NCBI RefSeq assembly: GCF_029867415.1
Contig: NW_026705148.1
Span: forward strand, 372,001-436,000
DNA: 64,000 nucleotides
Source: Vicia villosa
Lineage: Eukaryota; Streptophyta; Magnoliopsida; Fabales; Fabaceae
Direction: 5' to 3'
This document shows positions 34,187-46,816 of the stretch, one piece after another. The notes under the pieces are model-generated. The model saw nothing but the letters and a program-made list of their open reading frames with translations, had not been told where the DNA came from and ran no database searches. The stretch's first letter is position 1; every line of letters starts with the position of its first letter. Position numbers and translations under genes: made by a program.

Positions 34187-34336
34187 AGGAACCGGTTCCT
34201 GCATAGGACAACCCGGTTCCTGGTACAAAAAACCAGAGGCAGAAAACTGGGAACCGGTTCCCACCTAGGGACAACCCGGTTCCTGGTACAAAAACCAGGG
34301 AAGCAGCAATTTTGGATTGAGTGGGAACCGGTTCCC
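34187..34336. repeat. Three GGAACCGGTTCC palindromes in the Ogre LTR
   Basis: Perfect 14-bp palindromes lie at 34187-34200 (AGGAACCGGTTCCT), 34249-34262 (GGGAACCGGTTCCC) and 34323-34336 (the same), at 62- and 74-bp spacing. Each is followed by GGGACAACCC(G)GTTCCTG-like half sites. These are iterated elements in the U3/U5 region. Confidence 0.9.
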
Positions 34337-35195
34337 GCCTGGGACAACCCGATTCCTGCTGTAGAAAAACAGGTTTTTATGCATTTTTAAAGCCTTGGAG
34401 CCATTCGCACTCAATCCAAAACCGTTCCATAGACAATCATCACACGCAAATAATCAATTATGAATTAAGCACTAGTCTACAAGTCAAACGAGCCTAATTA
34501 TGCAAAGCGCGACACGTTAAGCAAGGCAAATATCAAGCAAAAGTGCAACACATACATTTGTACAAACACTTTGAGTGCGACACAAGTAACATACATGAAC
34601 ATTAACAATTATACACACAAAATAAACGACAAATCATGGATCCACACACAAATGTCACAATTCATCATCAACAAACATCAATTATATGCAATCAATCATC
34701 AAATCTAACCACAATTCACATAAACACGACTAATTCGAGCAAAAGATGAACTAATTCACCGATCAATCATCATCAATCATCCATTAATCAAGAACAAGAG
34801 GTAGATCTAGATTCTAATTCACATAATAATCAACAATTAAGCACTTGATTCAAGATCCGAAAGCTTACCGGATGAAGATCTAAACCGAAGCGCGAACACG
34901 AACACGATACGAACGCGAACACGACACGAACGCGACACGACACGAACGCGAAATCCGAAGGGAGAGAGAGAAGCGCGCGAGATCTAAGAGGAGAGGAGAA
35001 GAAGATCAAACTTCGAGTCTTGATTCTTCAATCCATGTTCTTGATCTTGGTGAAAATTGATGAATTTTGATGAAAGTTTTATGTAATTTGTGGTTTTGAT
35101 TCAAGAGAATTGAGAGAGAATTGAGAGAAAGTGTTTTTGATCTTTTGGTGAATTGAAATTGTGAGAGTCTCCTCTTTGATTTGTGAAGAGCAACA

Positions 35196-35206
35196 AGTTT
35201 ATATAT
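35196..35206 (-). promoter_or_regulatory. Probable TATA box of the Ogre 3' LTR
   Basis: The minus strand reads CAATATATAAACTTGTTG in a GC-mixed context about 0.9 kb from the LTR start. It is the best TATA candidate in the LTR. The 5' LTR has lost this segment. Confidence 0.45.
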
Positions 35207-36115
35207 TGTCAACGCGAAATGTCCAAATTGCCCTCGGTGCGTCTTATTTTGGCTCGTTTTTAAGGAAACTCAGTTCGGCTCTGAATTCCGGAACGAAACC
35301 AATGCCACTGTGAAGACGACCAAATTCTTGACTTGTCGCCGCGAGAATCATCTCAATCCGACAAGCGATGAAGAAATTATACGCGTTTGAATGACGAGAA
35401 ACGCCGATTCATCTGGTGCGACTGTGTAGAATTTTGTGAGTACCGCTCAAAGAACTCGATAAAACTCCATCTTCGGCTCAAAATCTGAACAAGCATGTGT
35501 GACGAAGAATTGAAGCTAACGAAATTTCTGAGAAAATTCCGCCAGAATGGACTTCATACGATAAAAATCGAAGGAGTTATGAATTTTCGAACTCGGCGCG
35601 ACATACTCGAAAACACACTTTTTTACCAAAACAACGCGACGATCCTTAAAATTCTGGGCATTTTCGGTGCACAATCAGCCGACGGTCCGAACATATGAAA
35701 TCTTGGTAATGATGGTACGGAGCTCCATCTAAAGTTTCAAGCGAATCCGACGAGCGGATTGCGAGATATGAATTTTCCGAGGCCCGAAACCCTACATTCA
35801 GCACTCTTTTTCACTATGAAACCTCGAGTAATTTACAAATTTGACAACCTTCCTCAAAGAATTGGCTTCTGAGCCAAACTCGAAAGTTGTAGATATCTTC
35901 GAAATAGTCAGGACTCATGGGGAATTCAGCTCATATCACCTTCCAAATTGGACTTATGAATTTTCTCGTATTTCCACTGTATAAACCATTTTTCACACCG
36001 TATCTTCCTAAACCCACGAAAACTCTTTATCATTTTTCTTCAATTTTGAACATCGAAATAAACGTCATTAATAACTTATAGATCAAATTAAGAGGGAAAA
36101 TTTTGGGGTGCAACA

Positions 36116-36128
36116 GCTGCCCCTATTC
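36116..36128 (-). other. Ogre polypurine tract
   Basis: On the minus strand GAATAGGGGCAGC immediately precedes the LTR start TGTTGCACCCC. This position and purine run identify the plus-strand priming site. Confidence 0.7.
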
Positions 36129-39100
36129 AAACTTCTTGAACCTGACGAGTGAGAAACGAAAGTTTCGAACCGTTGAGGTGGAAGGAGATTGAATACCAGA
36201 ATGAACTCGAAAATTTGCGCTCTTGATCAATAGAAGATTCCGTCTTGCAATAAGAAGGAATATACCACTCCGCAATCAGGGAGAAAAAACTTCGCTTGAT
36301 TTGGATAATTAAATAAGCTCCGACTTGTGATAAGAAGGAACGGGCACCCACAGGTAGGGGAAACACTTCAAATGATCTGGTTATCAAGAGAAGGAACATC
36401 TCGACTGATCTGAGTATCAGACGTAGCAGATGTCTCCGAACTTGCATCGGCATAGATGTTTTAAGTCGATCTGGGAATCGAAGGAGATACATCGGTTGAT
36501 TCGGACATCAATGGGTAATAGGTATCTCTGATCTGGGAATCATGATCTGGGAATCTGGGCAGACATCTCTTCTGATGCAATTAAATCATTAGGTAGATAT
36601 TCCTACTAATCTGGGAATTAGTGGCTAACTCCTTCGTAAGACCATGGGGATCCGGAGGCGGTTCCTTCAACTGAACTGGAAATCAGGATAGGAACAATAT
36701 CTCTTCCGAACTGTGTACGCCGGGGAAAGAATGCCTTTAAACTGATCTGGACATGATGCCAGAAAATAAGTAGGACAATCTTCATCTGAAAGACAAAGTC
36801 GATCAGGCAGACATCTCCATTTGATCTGATGATATCAGTGGCTTGCTCCTTCGTAAGATCTTGGAAGATACGGAGGCGGTTCCTTCAACTAATCTGAATC
36901 TGAATATTAGGATAGGAACAGATATCTCTTCCGAACTGTGTACGCCGGGTAAAGAGAGCGTCTTCAACTGATGGTTAGGCATCAGGACTGGGCAGACGAG
37001 TTTCTTCTTCTGAACGAACTAAATCGCCAGGGAGTAGATATTTCCAACTGATCTGATGTATCAGAGGGCTTGCTCCTTCGGAAGATCGACAGAGATCCGG
37101 AGGCAGTTCCTTCAACTGAGCTGGATATCAGGATAGGAACAAATATCTTCCACCGATCTGGGGGCATCGGGAATAGGAATGTCTTTGAACTGATCTGAGC
37201 TGCGCCAGAAAATAAGTAGAACAATCCTCTTCTGAATGACAAAGTCAACCAGGCAGACATCTCCATCTGATCTAGATATCAGTGGCTGGCTCCTTAGGAA
37301 TATCTTGGGAGATCCGGAGGCGGTCCCTTCAACTGATCTGAATATCAAGAATAAGGACAGATATCTCATCCGAACTGTGTGCGCCGGGAACGGAATGTAT
37401 TCAACGGATGAATTAACAATCCTCTTCTGATCTCAACATCAGGATAACGCCTGTAATGACTAGGCGAGCTGCTCTTCGGGAGGCATTAGAATATCTTGAT
37501 GACTTTCCTGTAGAAAGAAACAAATATGATATGATTTATGCATGATGCATGTATGAATGTGTATGGAATAACGTTCCCGAGAAGGAAGACGCTATACGCT
37601 TAGAGAATGCAATGCGAATGATGCATGACTCGGACGCTACTTAAGGAGACAGCAGAGGAGCACTGAATTGCTGAAGAAGTCCTGGAGAGAATATAAAACT
37701 CTGCAGAGAGGACAAGATGAGTGACCAGAAGTCACAAACTGCGAGCTGGCAAAGATGGATCAGAAATCTGCTAGAGACGATCAAATCTAGACGCGAGCTC
37801 TGGTTGGGGAATACCATGGCAACTTCACTGGAGAATCAAATTCTCAACACTCTGGGGATGTGGAGATAAGGCAAGTCATGGAGATAACTCTGATGGGGAG
37901 TGACTAACTTGCTTGTGTATAACACATTCCGCTGGGGAAGTTCTAAACGAGAACAGATTCTGCCGAGGATGCAAATGAATCTCTGCTGAGGAAAGACTCA
38001 GTGGGGAAGATGAATACTTCTGCTCAGTGATCTACTAGGGATATGAGAAATCCACTGGGGATAAGGAACTTAACATAAGAACCTTTTGTTAAGATAACTC
38101 CACTGGGGAATAAGATGACTCTCTTAGGGAGACAAGTCAATCTGTTGGAGAGAGAAGTGCTCTACTAGGGAGAACGAGGAAATCAGGTGAGGCACCTTAT
38201 TAAGAGCTTGCTGGGGAATCAGATACCATCCAATCATGACTCAACTGGGGAGAAGGCATTCCGCCGGGGAATAAGACTTCTGGAGCATGGAGAATGTATC
38301 GAGATGCGTTTTGTTGAGGATATGAGAATCTTGGGACGAAGAAAGTCTCATCTAGATGTACTCATCTAGGGAATGAGAATCTCTCATCAGGATGCGCTTG
38401 GGGAGTGAGAATCTCTCATTAGGACATATCCACCAACGCGCAGACACGTCATACTTGAAAGGATGTACCTGCGAAGTAAACACATGAAAATGCCCCAGGG
38501 TATGGCATGGCATCTTAGCCAACCATCCTAGCCACACAAAACTTTGAAGTACATTCAAAGGCTTTATCATTTCTAATCATGTATTGTAAAAGCAATGCAG
38601 TTTTCATATGCAAAGTTTAACACAAACACTGGACGTTTTATGCAAACAAAACAGTAAAAGAAAACAACTGTTTAAGATAAAAAGATCTTTATTAATCAAA
38701 AACAGAATGCTTATAAAAGAGCGAACACAATTCAAAAGTAGTTCCTAGTAAGAGGTAACCACACATTTTTTTAATACAAGAGAAATGGCAATGTGAAACG
38801 GATATCCATTGGTTTCGATCCCGCTATCACTTTTATAACCCCGACGTTCTCATCTCCTTGCTTTGGAAGACCGAACTTATTAGGATTAATCACTGCCCTA
38901 TTTAACAACTGATGTAACATCGCGGAACTTGTGGACCCGACGGGAATTCGTGAGTGCTTTAGGGATTTGAGCTGCCAGATGCACAAACTCAAGAACACAG
39001 AGTCTTGCTTATCTCTCGGTCGGGAGCCCTAAACACGATGATTGGAATTTTGAGGATGCTTTAGGGATTTGAGTTGCCAAGTGCAAACTCAAGAACACGG

Positions 39101-39344
39101 AGTCTTGCTTATCCCTCGGCCGGGAGCCCTAAGCATGTATGAATAGTGATTGCCAAGGTGGCATGCAAGATGCAGTCAGTCGCTTTTGTCCCCTTTTTGC
39201 CTAAGCCGCCCTTTCGGGTTTTCAACTTAGTGGGTATATTTGTTTCTTTTTCATTCTTTTGCCTGATTCATTTTTCCTTCTTCTCTTTTTTTTTCCTTTT
39301 TTTCCCTTTTTTTTTTCTTTTTCTTTCTTTTTTTTTTATCAGGT
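36129..39344 (-). repeat. Ogre 3' untranslated region with about 220-bp tandem repeats
   Basis: About 3.2 kb of non-coding DNA lies between the integrase stop and the PPT. From about 36560 to 37440 a unit of roughly 220 bp is repeated about four times. The anchor GGAGGC(G/A)GTTCCTTCAAC falls at 36654, 36872, 37099 and 37316, with a second anchor GAACTGTGT(A/G)CGCCGGG. From 37800 to 38420 there are many short CTGGGGA-type repeats. A 102-bp unit is duplicated at 38955-39158 (TGCTTTAGGGATTTGAG...GGGAGCCCTAA). A homopurine run on the minus strand lies at 39240-39340. Repetitive 3' regions of this kind are known for Tat/Ogre elements. ORFs over it are spurious. Confidence 0.75.
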
Positions 39345-40423
39345 CTATGCGAAGTATTTTTTGACTACATTTGCGTTCACAGGGTGCGGAAAATTCTCGC
39401 CATCCATCGTTGCAAGCATCATGGCACCGCCAGAGAATACTTTCTGCACAACAAAAGGGCCTTCATATGTCGGAGTCCACTTGCCTCGAGGATCACCCTG
39501 AGGAAGAATGATTCTTTTAAATACCAGGTCACCTGGTTTGTAGCTTTGGGGTCGCACCCGCTTGTCAAAAGCTTTTCTCATCTTCTTCTGGTACACCTGA
39601 CCATGACCAATAGCCGCTAAGCGCTTCTCATCAATGAGGTTCAACTGATCCATCCGATTCCGTACCCATTCTGACTCGTCAAGCTCAACGTCTTTCATAA
39701 TCCTCAGGGAAGGAATCTCAACTTCAACAGGCAATACCGCTTCCATGCTGTAAACAAGTGAGAAAGGAGTTGCCCCGGTCGATGTGCGCACAGAGGTGCG
39801 ATAGCCATGCAAAGCAAAAGGTAACGTCTCGTTCCAATCTCGGTAAGTCACTACCATCTTCTGCACAATCTTCTTAATGTTCTTATTAGCCGCTTCAACA
39901 GCGCCATTCATCTTCGGACGATACGGAGAAGAATTGTGATGCTTGATCTTAAAGGACTCACAAAGCTCCTTCATCATCTTGTTATTGAGATTTGATCCAT
40001 TATCAGTAATGATCTTTTCAGGAATCCCATAACGATAGATTATATTGTGCTTGATAAAATGAGTAATCACTTGCTTGGTGACATTCGCATAAGATGCGGC
40101 TTCGAACCACTTGGTGAAGTAATCGATGGCAACCAAAATGAAGCGATGTCCATTAGAAGCAGTAGGCTTAATTTCTCCAATCATGTCAATGCCCCACATT
40201 GCGAAAGGCCACGGAGAAGTCAAGACATTCAAAGGCACAGGCGGCACGTGCACTTTATCAGCATAGATCTGACACTTGTGACATTTCTGACATGGTTATG
40301 ACAATCAGTTTCCATAGTGGACCAATAATAACCAGCCCTCAAGATCTTCTTAGCCATCGTATGCCCACTAGAATGGGTACCAAACTCGCCCTCGTGCATT
40401 TCTTCGATGATTTTCGAAGCTTC
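39345..40423 (-). pseudogene. Ogre integrase
   Basis: The HHCC zinc-binding part (HEGEFGTHSSGHTMAKKI, then DCHNHV) lies at about 40420-40260 and is broken by a frameshift near 40290. The core is open from 40253: MWGIDMIGEI, ITDNGSNLNN and GAVEAANKNIKKI carry the D, D and E of the catalytic triad. The C-terminal region PGDLVFKRI...GKWTPTYEGPFVV is the usual gypsy DNA-binding/GPY-F-like module. It ends at a TGA at 39345. It would insert Ogre cDNA, but the upstream break makes this copy defective. Confidence 0.88.
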
Positions 40424-42812
40424 TTATTTCACAACACATCGGAGCAACACACCGTCATGATGCCTCTTGTACAAAACCCCACCGTTGAGGTAGAACTTAG
40501 CTGCGAACCTTCTCAAAAATTTCTTATCAGTCACTGACGCTTCGGGTGGATACTCTTGAGTTTCGAGGAACTTCTTGATATCATGATACCATGGATTACC
40601 ATCCAACTCAACATCAGCCTCAAAGCAAAATGCTGGTTCATCCAACCTGTTGATGGTGATATTAGGCGCTTCATTGGCCCATTTCACTTTGAACATGGAA
40701 GCCAAAGTAGCGAGAGCATCAGCAAGATTGTTCTCTTCTCTAGAAATATGCTCGAATGTGATCTCATCAAAGTATGGAATAATTCTCATCACATGCTCCC
40801 TGTATGGAATCAGATTCTGATGGCGAGTTTCCCAATCTCCATTGATCTGGCTAATGACAAGATTGGAATCTCCATAAACTTTCAAGTATTTGATTCGCAA
40901 GTCGATCGCAGCTTCGATACCATAGATGCAAGCTTCATACTCAGCCATATTATTAATGCAATCAAAACAAATTTTGGCTGTAAACGGAATATGAAAACCT
41001 GATGGAGAAGTAATTACAGCTCCAACACCATTCCCGAGTGCATTAGAGGCACCATCGAACACGAGCGTCCATCGCGATCCTGGTTCGGGTCCTTCCTCTG
41101 GTCCAGGAATGTTACAATCTCTGATGTACAAAACGTCCTCATCGGGGAATTCAAACTTCATCGGTTCATAATCTTCGACCGGCTGATGCGCAAGATAATC
41201 CACCAACACACTACCTTTGATGGCATTCTGGGTAGTATACTGGATATCGTATTCAGTCAAAATCATTTGCCACCTGGCTACTCTTCCGGAAAGAGCGGGC
41301 TTCTCAAATACATACTTGATAGGATCCATCTTGGAAATCAACAAGGTGGTGTGAACCAACATATACTGCCTCAGCCGGCGAGCAGCCCACACCAAAGCAC
41401 ATCAAGTTTTCTCGAGCAGTGAGTATCGGGATTCACAGTTGGTAAACTTTTTGCTAAGGTAGTATATTGCATGCTCTTTTCGGCCAGACTCGTCATGTTG
41501 ACCCAGCACACATACCATTGAATTTTCAAGAACTGTGAGATACATAATCAAAGGCCTTCCCGGAACTGGAGGCATTAGTATCGGAGGTTCCTGCAGATAC
41601 TCTTTCACTTTTTTGAATGCTTTTTGACAATCATTATTCCACCTGGCCGTCTGATCTTTTCTTAGCAATTTGAATATTGGTTCACATGTGGCTGTAAGAT
41701 GAGAGATGAATCTAGCAATGTAGTTCAACCTCCCTAAGAAACCACGGACCTCTTTTTCTATTCTCGGCTCAGGCATCTCTTGTATAGCCTTTTATTTTCG
41801 CAGGATCAACCTCAATACCTTTTCCACTAACAACAAAGCCCAATAGCTTTCCCGATCGCACTCCAAAAGTGCACTTGTTTGGATTCTACCTTAGTCTGAA
41901 TTCCCGAAGCCTTTCAAACAACTTCTGCAAGTGAACCAAGTGCTCTTCTTCAGTGTGAGACTTTGCAATCATGTCGTCGACATACACCTCGATCTCTTTG
42001 TGAATCATGTCGTGAAAAAGAGTCACCATGGCGCGCTGATACGTTGCCCCGACGTTTTTCAACCCAAAAGGCATGACTTTGTAGCAGAAAGTTCCCCACG
42101 GTGTGATAAACGTTGTTTTCTCCATGTCTTCTGGTGCCATTTTGATCTGATTGTACCCAGAGAAGCCATCCATGAAGGAAAACACTTTAAAAGGAGCAAT
42201 ATTATCCACCAACACATCAATGTGGGGAAGAGGAAAATCATATTTCGGACTCGCCCTATTCAGATCTCTGTAGTCCACACACATCCTGACCTTTCCGTCC
42301 TTCTTAGGTACAGGAACAATATTAGCAACCCACGGCGGGTAGTTCATAACTTGCAGAAAGCCAGCATCAAACTGTTTCTCAACCTCTTTCTTAATCTTCT
42401 CAGACATATCTGGGCGAGTCCTTCGAAGCTTCTGCTTGACAGGAGGATTATCTTCTTTGAGAGGTAGACGGTGTACCACAATATCTGTATCAAGACCTGG
42501 CATGTCCTCATAGGACCAAGCAAAGATGTCCGCATACTCTTTCAACATAGCAATAAACCTCTGTTTCACACTATCCTCAAGCACAACCCCTACCTTGACT
42601 TCCCGGACTTGCTCTTTAGTGCCAACATTTACCATCTCGATTACCTCCTGATGCGGCTGAATCGCTTTCTTTTCCTGTTTCAATAATCTGGCCAACTCAT
42701 CGGGTGGATCACAATCTTCATAAGCTTCCTCCTCGGCTTGGTAGATCGGATTGTCAAAATCATAACAAGCAATAGCGGAACTGTTACCAATGGAATTCGT
42801 GGTGGTGGAACA
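40424..42812 (-). pseudogene. Ogre reverse transcriptase, RNase H and second (archaeal-like) RNase H
   Basis: The exon begins at 42812 after the probable intron. RT motifs are KKDGKVRMCVDYRDLN, LPHIDVLVDN, FMDGFSGYNQI, TPWGTFCYKVMPFGLKN and the catalytic YVDDM. The connection has RGFLGRLNYIARFI. The first RNase H is degenerate around KFTNCESRYSLLEKT. A second RNase H (VFDGASNALGNGVGAV, MAEYEACIYGI, YGDSNLVISQI) is the archaeal-type domain typical of the Tat clade. Defects are a stop at 41886-41888 with a frameshift before 41776, an in-frame TGA at about 41402, and loss of frame at 40424. Confidence 0.88.
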
Positions 42813-42813
42813 T

Positions 42814-43058
42814 CTGCATGATTGATATTTTTATTTTAGTTTTATTTTTAAGCTATGTGCAAGTGTGTGCGAAAACATTGCCATTTAAAGGAAAAAGTTA
42901 AAAAGAAAGACAAAGAGCAAAACATTTGAATGCAAAAACGTCCTTTTATTTCATGATTAACTTTGAAAATGCGAACTGCATGGCCCTACAAATGATTCAC
43001 TACGCCTTGGGCAGAGCGTAGGAATTATGTCATGATAAGAAAAGTAAAAACAAGGAAT
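42814..43058 (-). other. Probable Ogre intron between protease and RT
   Basis: The frame closes at 43059 and a non-coding, T-rich (minus strand) stretch ends at an acceptor-like AATCATGCAG (42814). The RT exon reads on from there in frame. Ogre elements are known to carry an intron at this place. The donor was not identified with confidence. Confidence 0.5.
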
Positions 43059-43870
43059 TTACTCCTGAGCCTGTGTGACTTGAATGACATCTTCGATTGT
43101 CCAGTTGTTGATCTTCTCTCCAGAAGCACTTGGACGATTCCAGCTATCAAAATCACAGTCACTATCCATTTCTTCACCATTGACAAGGGCATTAACCTGA
43201 CCATCTTGAATGACACCTCCGCTCACAAACCTGATTGGGCTAAGGATATTAGGCTTTGGCGATGTATTTCGCCTTCTAGGATTGAAACCCAAACCATTCT
43301 TGTCAAATTTGGGACGCACGTCAATTACCTGCCCCCAGCCTTCTACCTTTCCAGTCTCAACAACAACCTATGCGTCTTTCAAGGAAGACATAACCGTTCC
43401 TGGCTTCGTTATCTCATAAGGAGGAATTCTCACAACATTCACAGCCTCGAACGCTTGGAACGGCGTCTCATGTATTTCACCTTCGATCTCCACATATCGA
43501 AAAGAGGACAAGTGACTCACGATATAATCTTCTTCACCACAAACCGTCACCACTTTACCGTCAACCGGATACTTCAACTTCTGATGAAGAGTGGATGTCA
43601 CAGCGCCAGCCTTGTGAATCCACGGTCGTCCCAACAGACAACAGTAAGCAGGTTGAATATCCATTACGTAAAAGGTTATGGTGAAGACCTCGGGACCAAC
43701 CTGGATTGGTAAATCTACCTCTCCGAACACAGACCTCCTTGAACCGTCAAAAGCGCGCACCACCAAATCACTAGGCCTCAACTCGACACCAGCATAATCA
43801 ATTCGCATGAGGGCCGACTTGGGAAGTACATTCAAAGAAGACCCAGTATCAACCAAAACACGGGACAAAG
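43059..43870 (-). pseudogene. Ogre protease and downstream linker
   Basis: The aspartic protease active site is DTGSSLNVLP at about 43845, followed by the conserved LLGRPWIHKAGAV and VDGKVVTVCGEEDYI. A frameshift near 43870 separates it from gag, and an in-frame TAG lies at 43368-43370. The frame then stays open to 43059, ending in an acidic linker (EEMDSDCDFDSWN). In a live element it would cut the gag-pol polyprotein. Confidence 0.85.
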
Positions 43871-46457
43871 TCGTTCCTTACACTTGATCGAAATATGCAA
43901 AGCCTTGTTATGGTTTCTCCCTTCTGGAGGAAGATCACGATCAGTAAACCCCAAACCGTTCCCAGCAGAGATATTATTGGCTACCGCCTCTAGCTGATTC
44001 ACAGATATTTCATGCGGGACGTAAGCACCATTCAGAATTCTCAAGAGAGCATCTCTATGACCCTCCGAGCACATCAACAATTGCAATATGGAAATCCTTG
44101 ATTGGGTCTGACCCAACTGCTCAACAACTTTGTAATCGGATTTCCTGATGATTCTCAATAATTCTTCTACATCCTTGGAAGGCACAGCACTATCAGGTGG
44201 CCCATTCTGAGTCGGAGAATTCTGGACATCAGTCAGCACTTGTTTGCCTTTGGCCTTAGCCAAACCATCTGCATTGTTTTGAACAAGCTGAGGGGAGAAC
44301 ACCCTGCCATTGCGAGTGATTCTACCAATACCAGCGAAATTATCGGTGTTTGCAACTGCGGCTTCCACAAACTTCTCTTTAGATGGCTCGCCCTCCTCCT
44401 TCGTGCCATAGTAATACACGTCTGAACCATAATGCCAAGGGATGGCCCTCTCACTTTCATATGGAATTGGCCCTGGCACGGTAATCATCAACGCCGCTGG
44501 TTGCTCCTCATACGGGATACTGACAGGTATCTGAATAGGCACTTGGATACATATTGGAGAAACTGGCTCATAAGGAATTAAGATCACAGACACTTCACCA
44601 TCTTTACTCTTCGCACCTCTCAATCTTTGATAGAACTGAAGAGGACCCTCATCAATCAGCTTTTGTACCATACTTTTCAAATCAGCACAACCTTCGGGTT
44701 GCCTCCTGCAATTCTCACAATTCGCACCATAGCCCGGAAAGATACCTCTATTAACCAGATGTTGCTTCACAGACACAAGAGGAAAGGTCAAACAGCCCAC
44801 ATCAGATACCACACTTATCTCTTCGTTCTCAATAGCATTCACACCCGAACCTCCGCCACGGGCAGGCATGGGATTATTGACAATATTGGGTGTAGGAGTG
44901 AACTGGATTATATTTTGATCCAACAAGTCTTGGACTTTGTTCTTCAATGCAATGCACCTCTTTGTATCATGCCCAGCGGCACCTGAGAGGAAAGCACACC
45001 GCGCATTCGCATTGTAATTCGGAGATTGTGTGTCCGGAGCATTCGGAGCATCTCTCAAAGTAATCTTCTCAATCTTGAGCAAATGTTGTAGCACTTGAGC
45101 ATAGGTCATAGAAATCAGATCAATCTTTCTGTGAGGCCTAGTCCTGGGAGGATAACGATCATTATTCGAACGCTGTCCCTGCTGATGCTGTTGTTGTTGC
45201 GGCACTGGGATCATGACAACATTAACCTGTGAATTATTTCTCCCTGGACCCCTTCTTCCATATATAGCATCCGCATTCCCTTCCTTCCTTCCTTCTGGCA
45301 TAACCCTCAGCTTGCTTCTTACCACCATCAGAATTAGAAGAAGCTCCCAACTGAATTTTCCCCATCTTTAGACCCATCTCAACACGTTCGCCATATCTCA
45401 CCATTTCAGAAAAGTTGGCTGAAGCACTACAAGCCAAGTAATAGTGTCCAGACAAGGTACTGGTGAACATATCGATCATCTCGCGCTCAGTCATAGGTGG
45501 CTGAACCCTGGCAGCTAACTCGCGCCATTTCTGAGCGTATTCCTTGAAAGATTCTTTAGACCCCTGAACCAAACTCTGCAACTGAGTCCTATTGGGTGCC
45601 ATATCAACGTTGTACTGATAATGCTTAATGAAAGCCTCCACAAGATCTCTCCAAGAATGGATATGAGTGCGCTCAAGTTGAACATACCACTCCAAGGAAG
45701 CCCCAGCAAGACTATCCTGGAAGAAGTGCATTAGAAAACCCCCATCCTCAGAATATACAGACATCTTCCGATAATACGCCTTAACATGAGTCATAGGGCA
45801 GGTCGCCCCATTGTATTTGTCAAAAGACGGAACTTTGAATTTTGGTGGAATCCTCACACCAGGAACCAACCCCAAGTCATTGATATCCATGCCTAACACC
45901 CCTTTGCCTTCAACAGCTCTGAGACGTTCTTCAATCAGACGATACCTTTCAACTTCATCATGTGCACCCTCAGCACTATGCCTTGATACCTGATCAAAGT
46001 TCTCAACATTGAAATCCAAATTACCACGGTTCTGATTGTCTCTCCTTCCCAACAGACGAGATGGAGGTGGGGGTGGAAACCCGTGATGCTGGTTGAAAGG
46101 ATTATAGTGCCCTACCACATGGTCAAACTCATTCGGATCATGATGATCGTCAATCCTTCCAGACACATCGTCAAACAGCCCTTGATGTCCTCCATTCTCA
46201 TTCCTTCTAGAGTTCTCGACAAGAACCCGCAAGTCATCCTGCCCCTTGGTCACATTAGTCAATGCTTCCCTAAACTGCGCCATCTGCGCATTCATCTGCT
46301 CCGTCAGTTGAGCTCTCATCTCTACCATTTGTTCCTGAATCTGTTCCATCTGCCTTCTCTGATTGCTCCTAGTCGGATACGGGTGATTAGCCGTCTTAGA
46401 ACACCTTCTGATAACAAAACAGCGAGACGTGAGATATAAGCCCTGCAAAACCTGCAA
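43871..46457 (-). pseudogene. Ogre gag
   Basis: The N-terminal coiled-coil-like, Gln-rich segment (QIQEQMVEMRAQLTEQMNAQ) is followed by the capsid-type retrotransposon gag domain (PPKFKVPSFDKYNGATCPMT, FFQDSLAGASLEWY, WRDLVEAFIKHYQYN). A frameshift falls near 45300, and the C-terminal half continues in another frame with a Q-rich patch, a Cys/His motif (CAFLSGAAGHDTKRC) and a second Cys cluster (CENCRRQPEGC). It is long for a gag, as is usual in Ogre. Confidence 0.85.
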
Positions 46458-46816
46458 ATATATGAAATGTATGGTATATGAATGATATGCATGAAATGTT
46501 TGTCAAATTTCAGGTATCCAAGAGTTCATCCCATTTTCGGATAGGACATAGAAACCCTGATACAGAATATATTTGAACAACAATCCACACACGAGAATAA
46601 TTCGGCCAACTGAGCATATTTCATTCAACCATAACTGAGAATTGGAGTTCATACAAACAAAACACATAATCGTGTCGCAATGTGCTCATAATGCATACAA
46701 AAGAAATCCAGAATATCAAAATGCGACCCCATCCAACAATCCTGGATATGGGCGACAAACATCAAGAATAAACAGCAAATCGACCATGAGCCAAACAAAT
46801 CCACTCCACAGCAGCA

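Larger units (their letters stand above)
32386..36115 (-). mobile_element. Ogre 3' LTR, 3,730 bp
   Basis: On the plus strand it runs from TGTCGCTACCGCG to ...TTTTGGGGTGCAACA. The first 1.1 kb match 49223-50315 and the last 0.6 kb match 60750-61328. A TATA box on the minus strand (TATATAAAC, about 35196-35206) and three AACCGGTT palindromes lie in the middle part that the other LTR lacks. Short ORFs conserved between copies (for example 32447-32728) merely reflect LTR duplication. Confidence 0.88.

Noticed and set aside
36560..37440. CRISPR-like repeat array
   Set aside because: Long diverged tandem units in a plant retrotransposon, without short identical repeats and unique spacers.
39146..39501. 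Phenylalanine-rich ORFs that could look like membrane proteins
   Set aside because: They are translations of a T-rich run antisense to the Ogre 3' region.
43032..43712. 226-codon plus-strand ORF
   Set aside because: Antisense shadow of the Ogre protease, whose motifs are clear on the minus strand.
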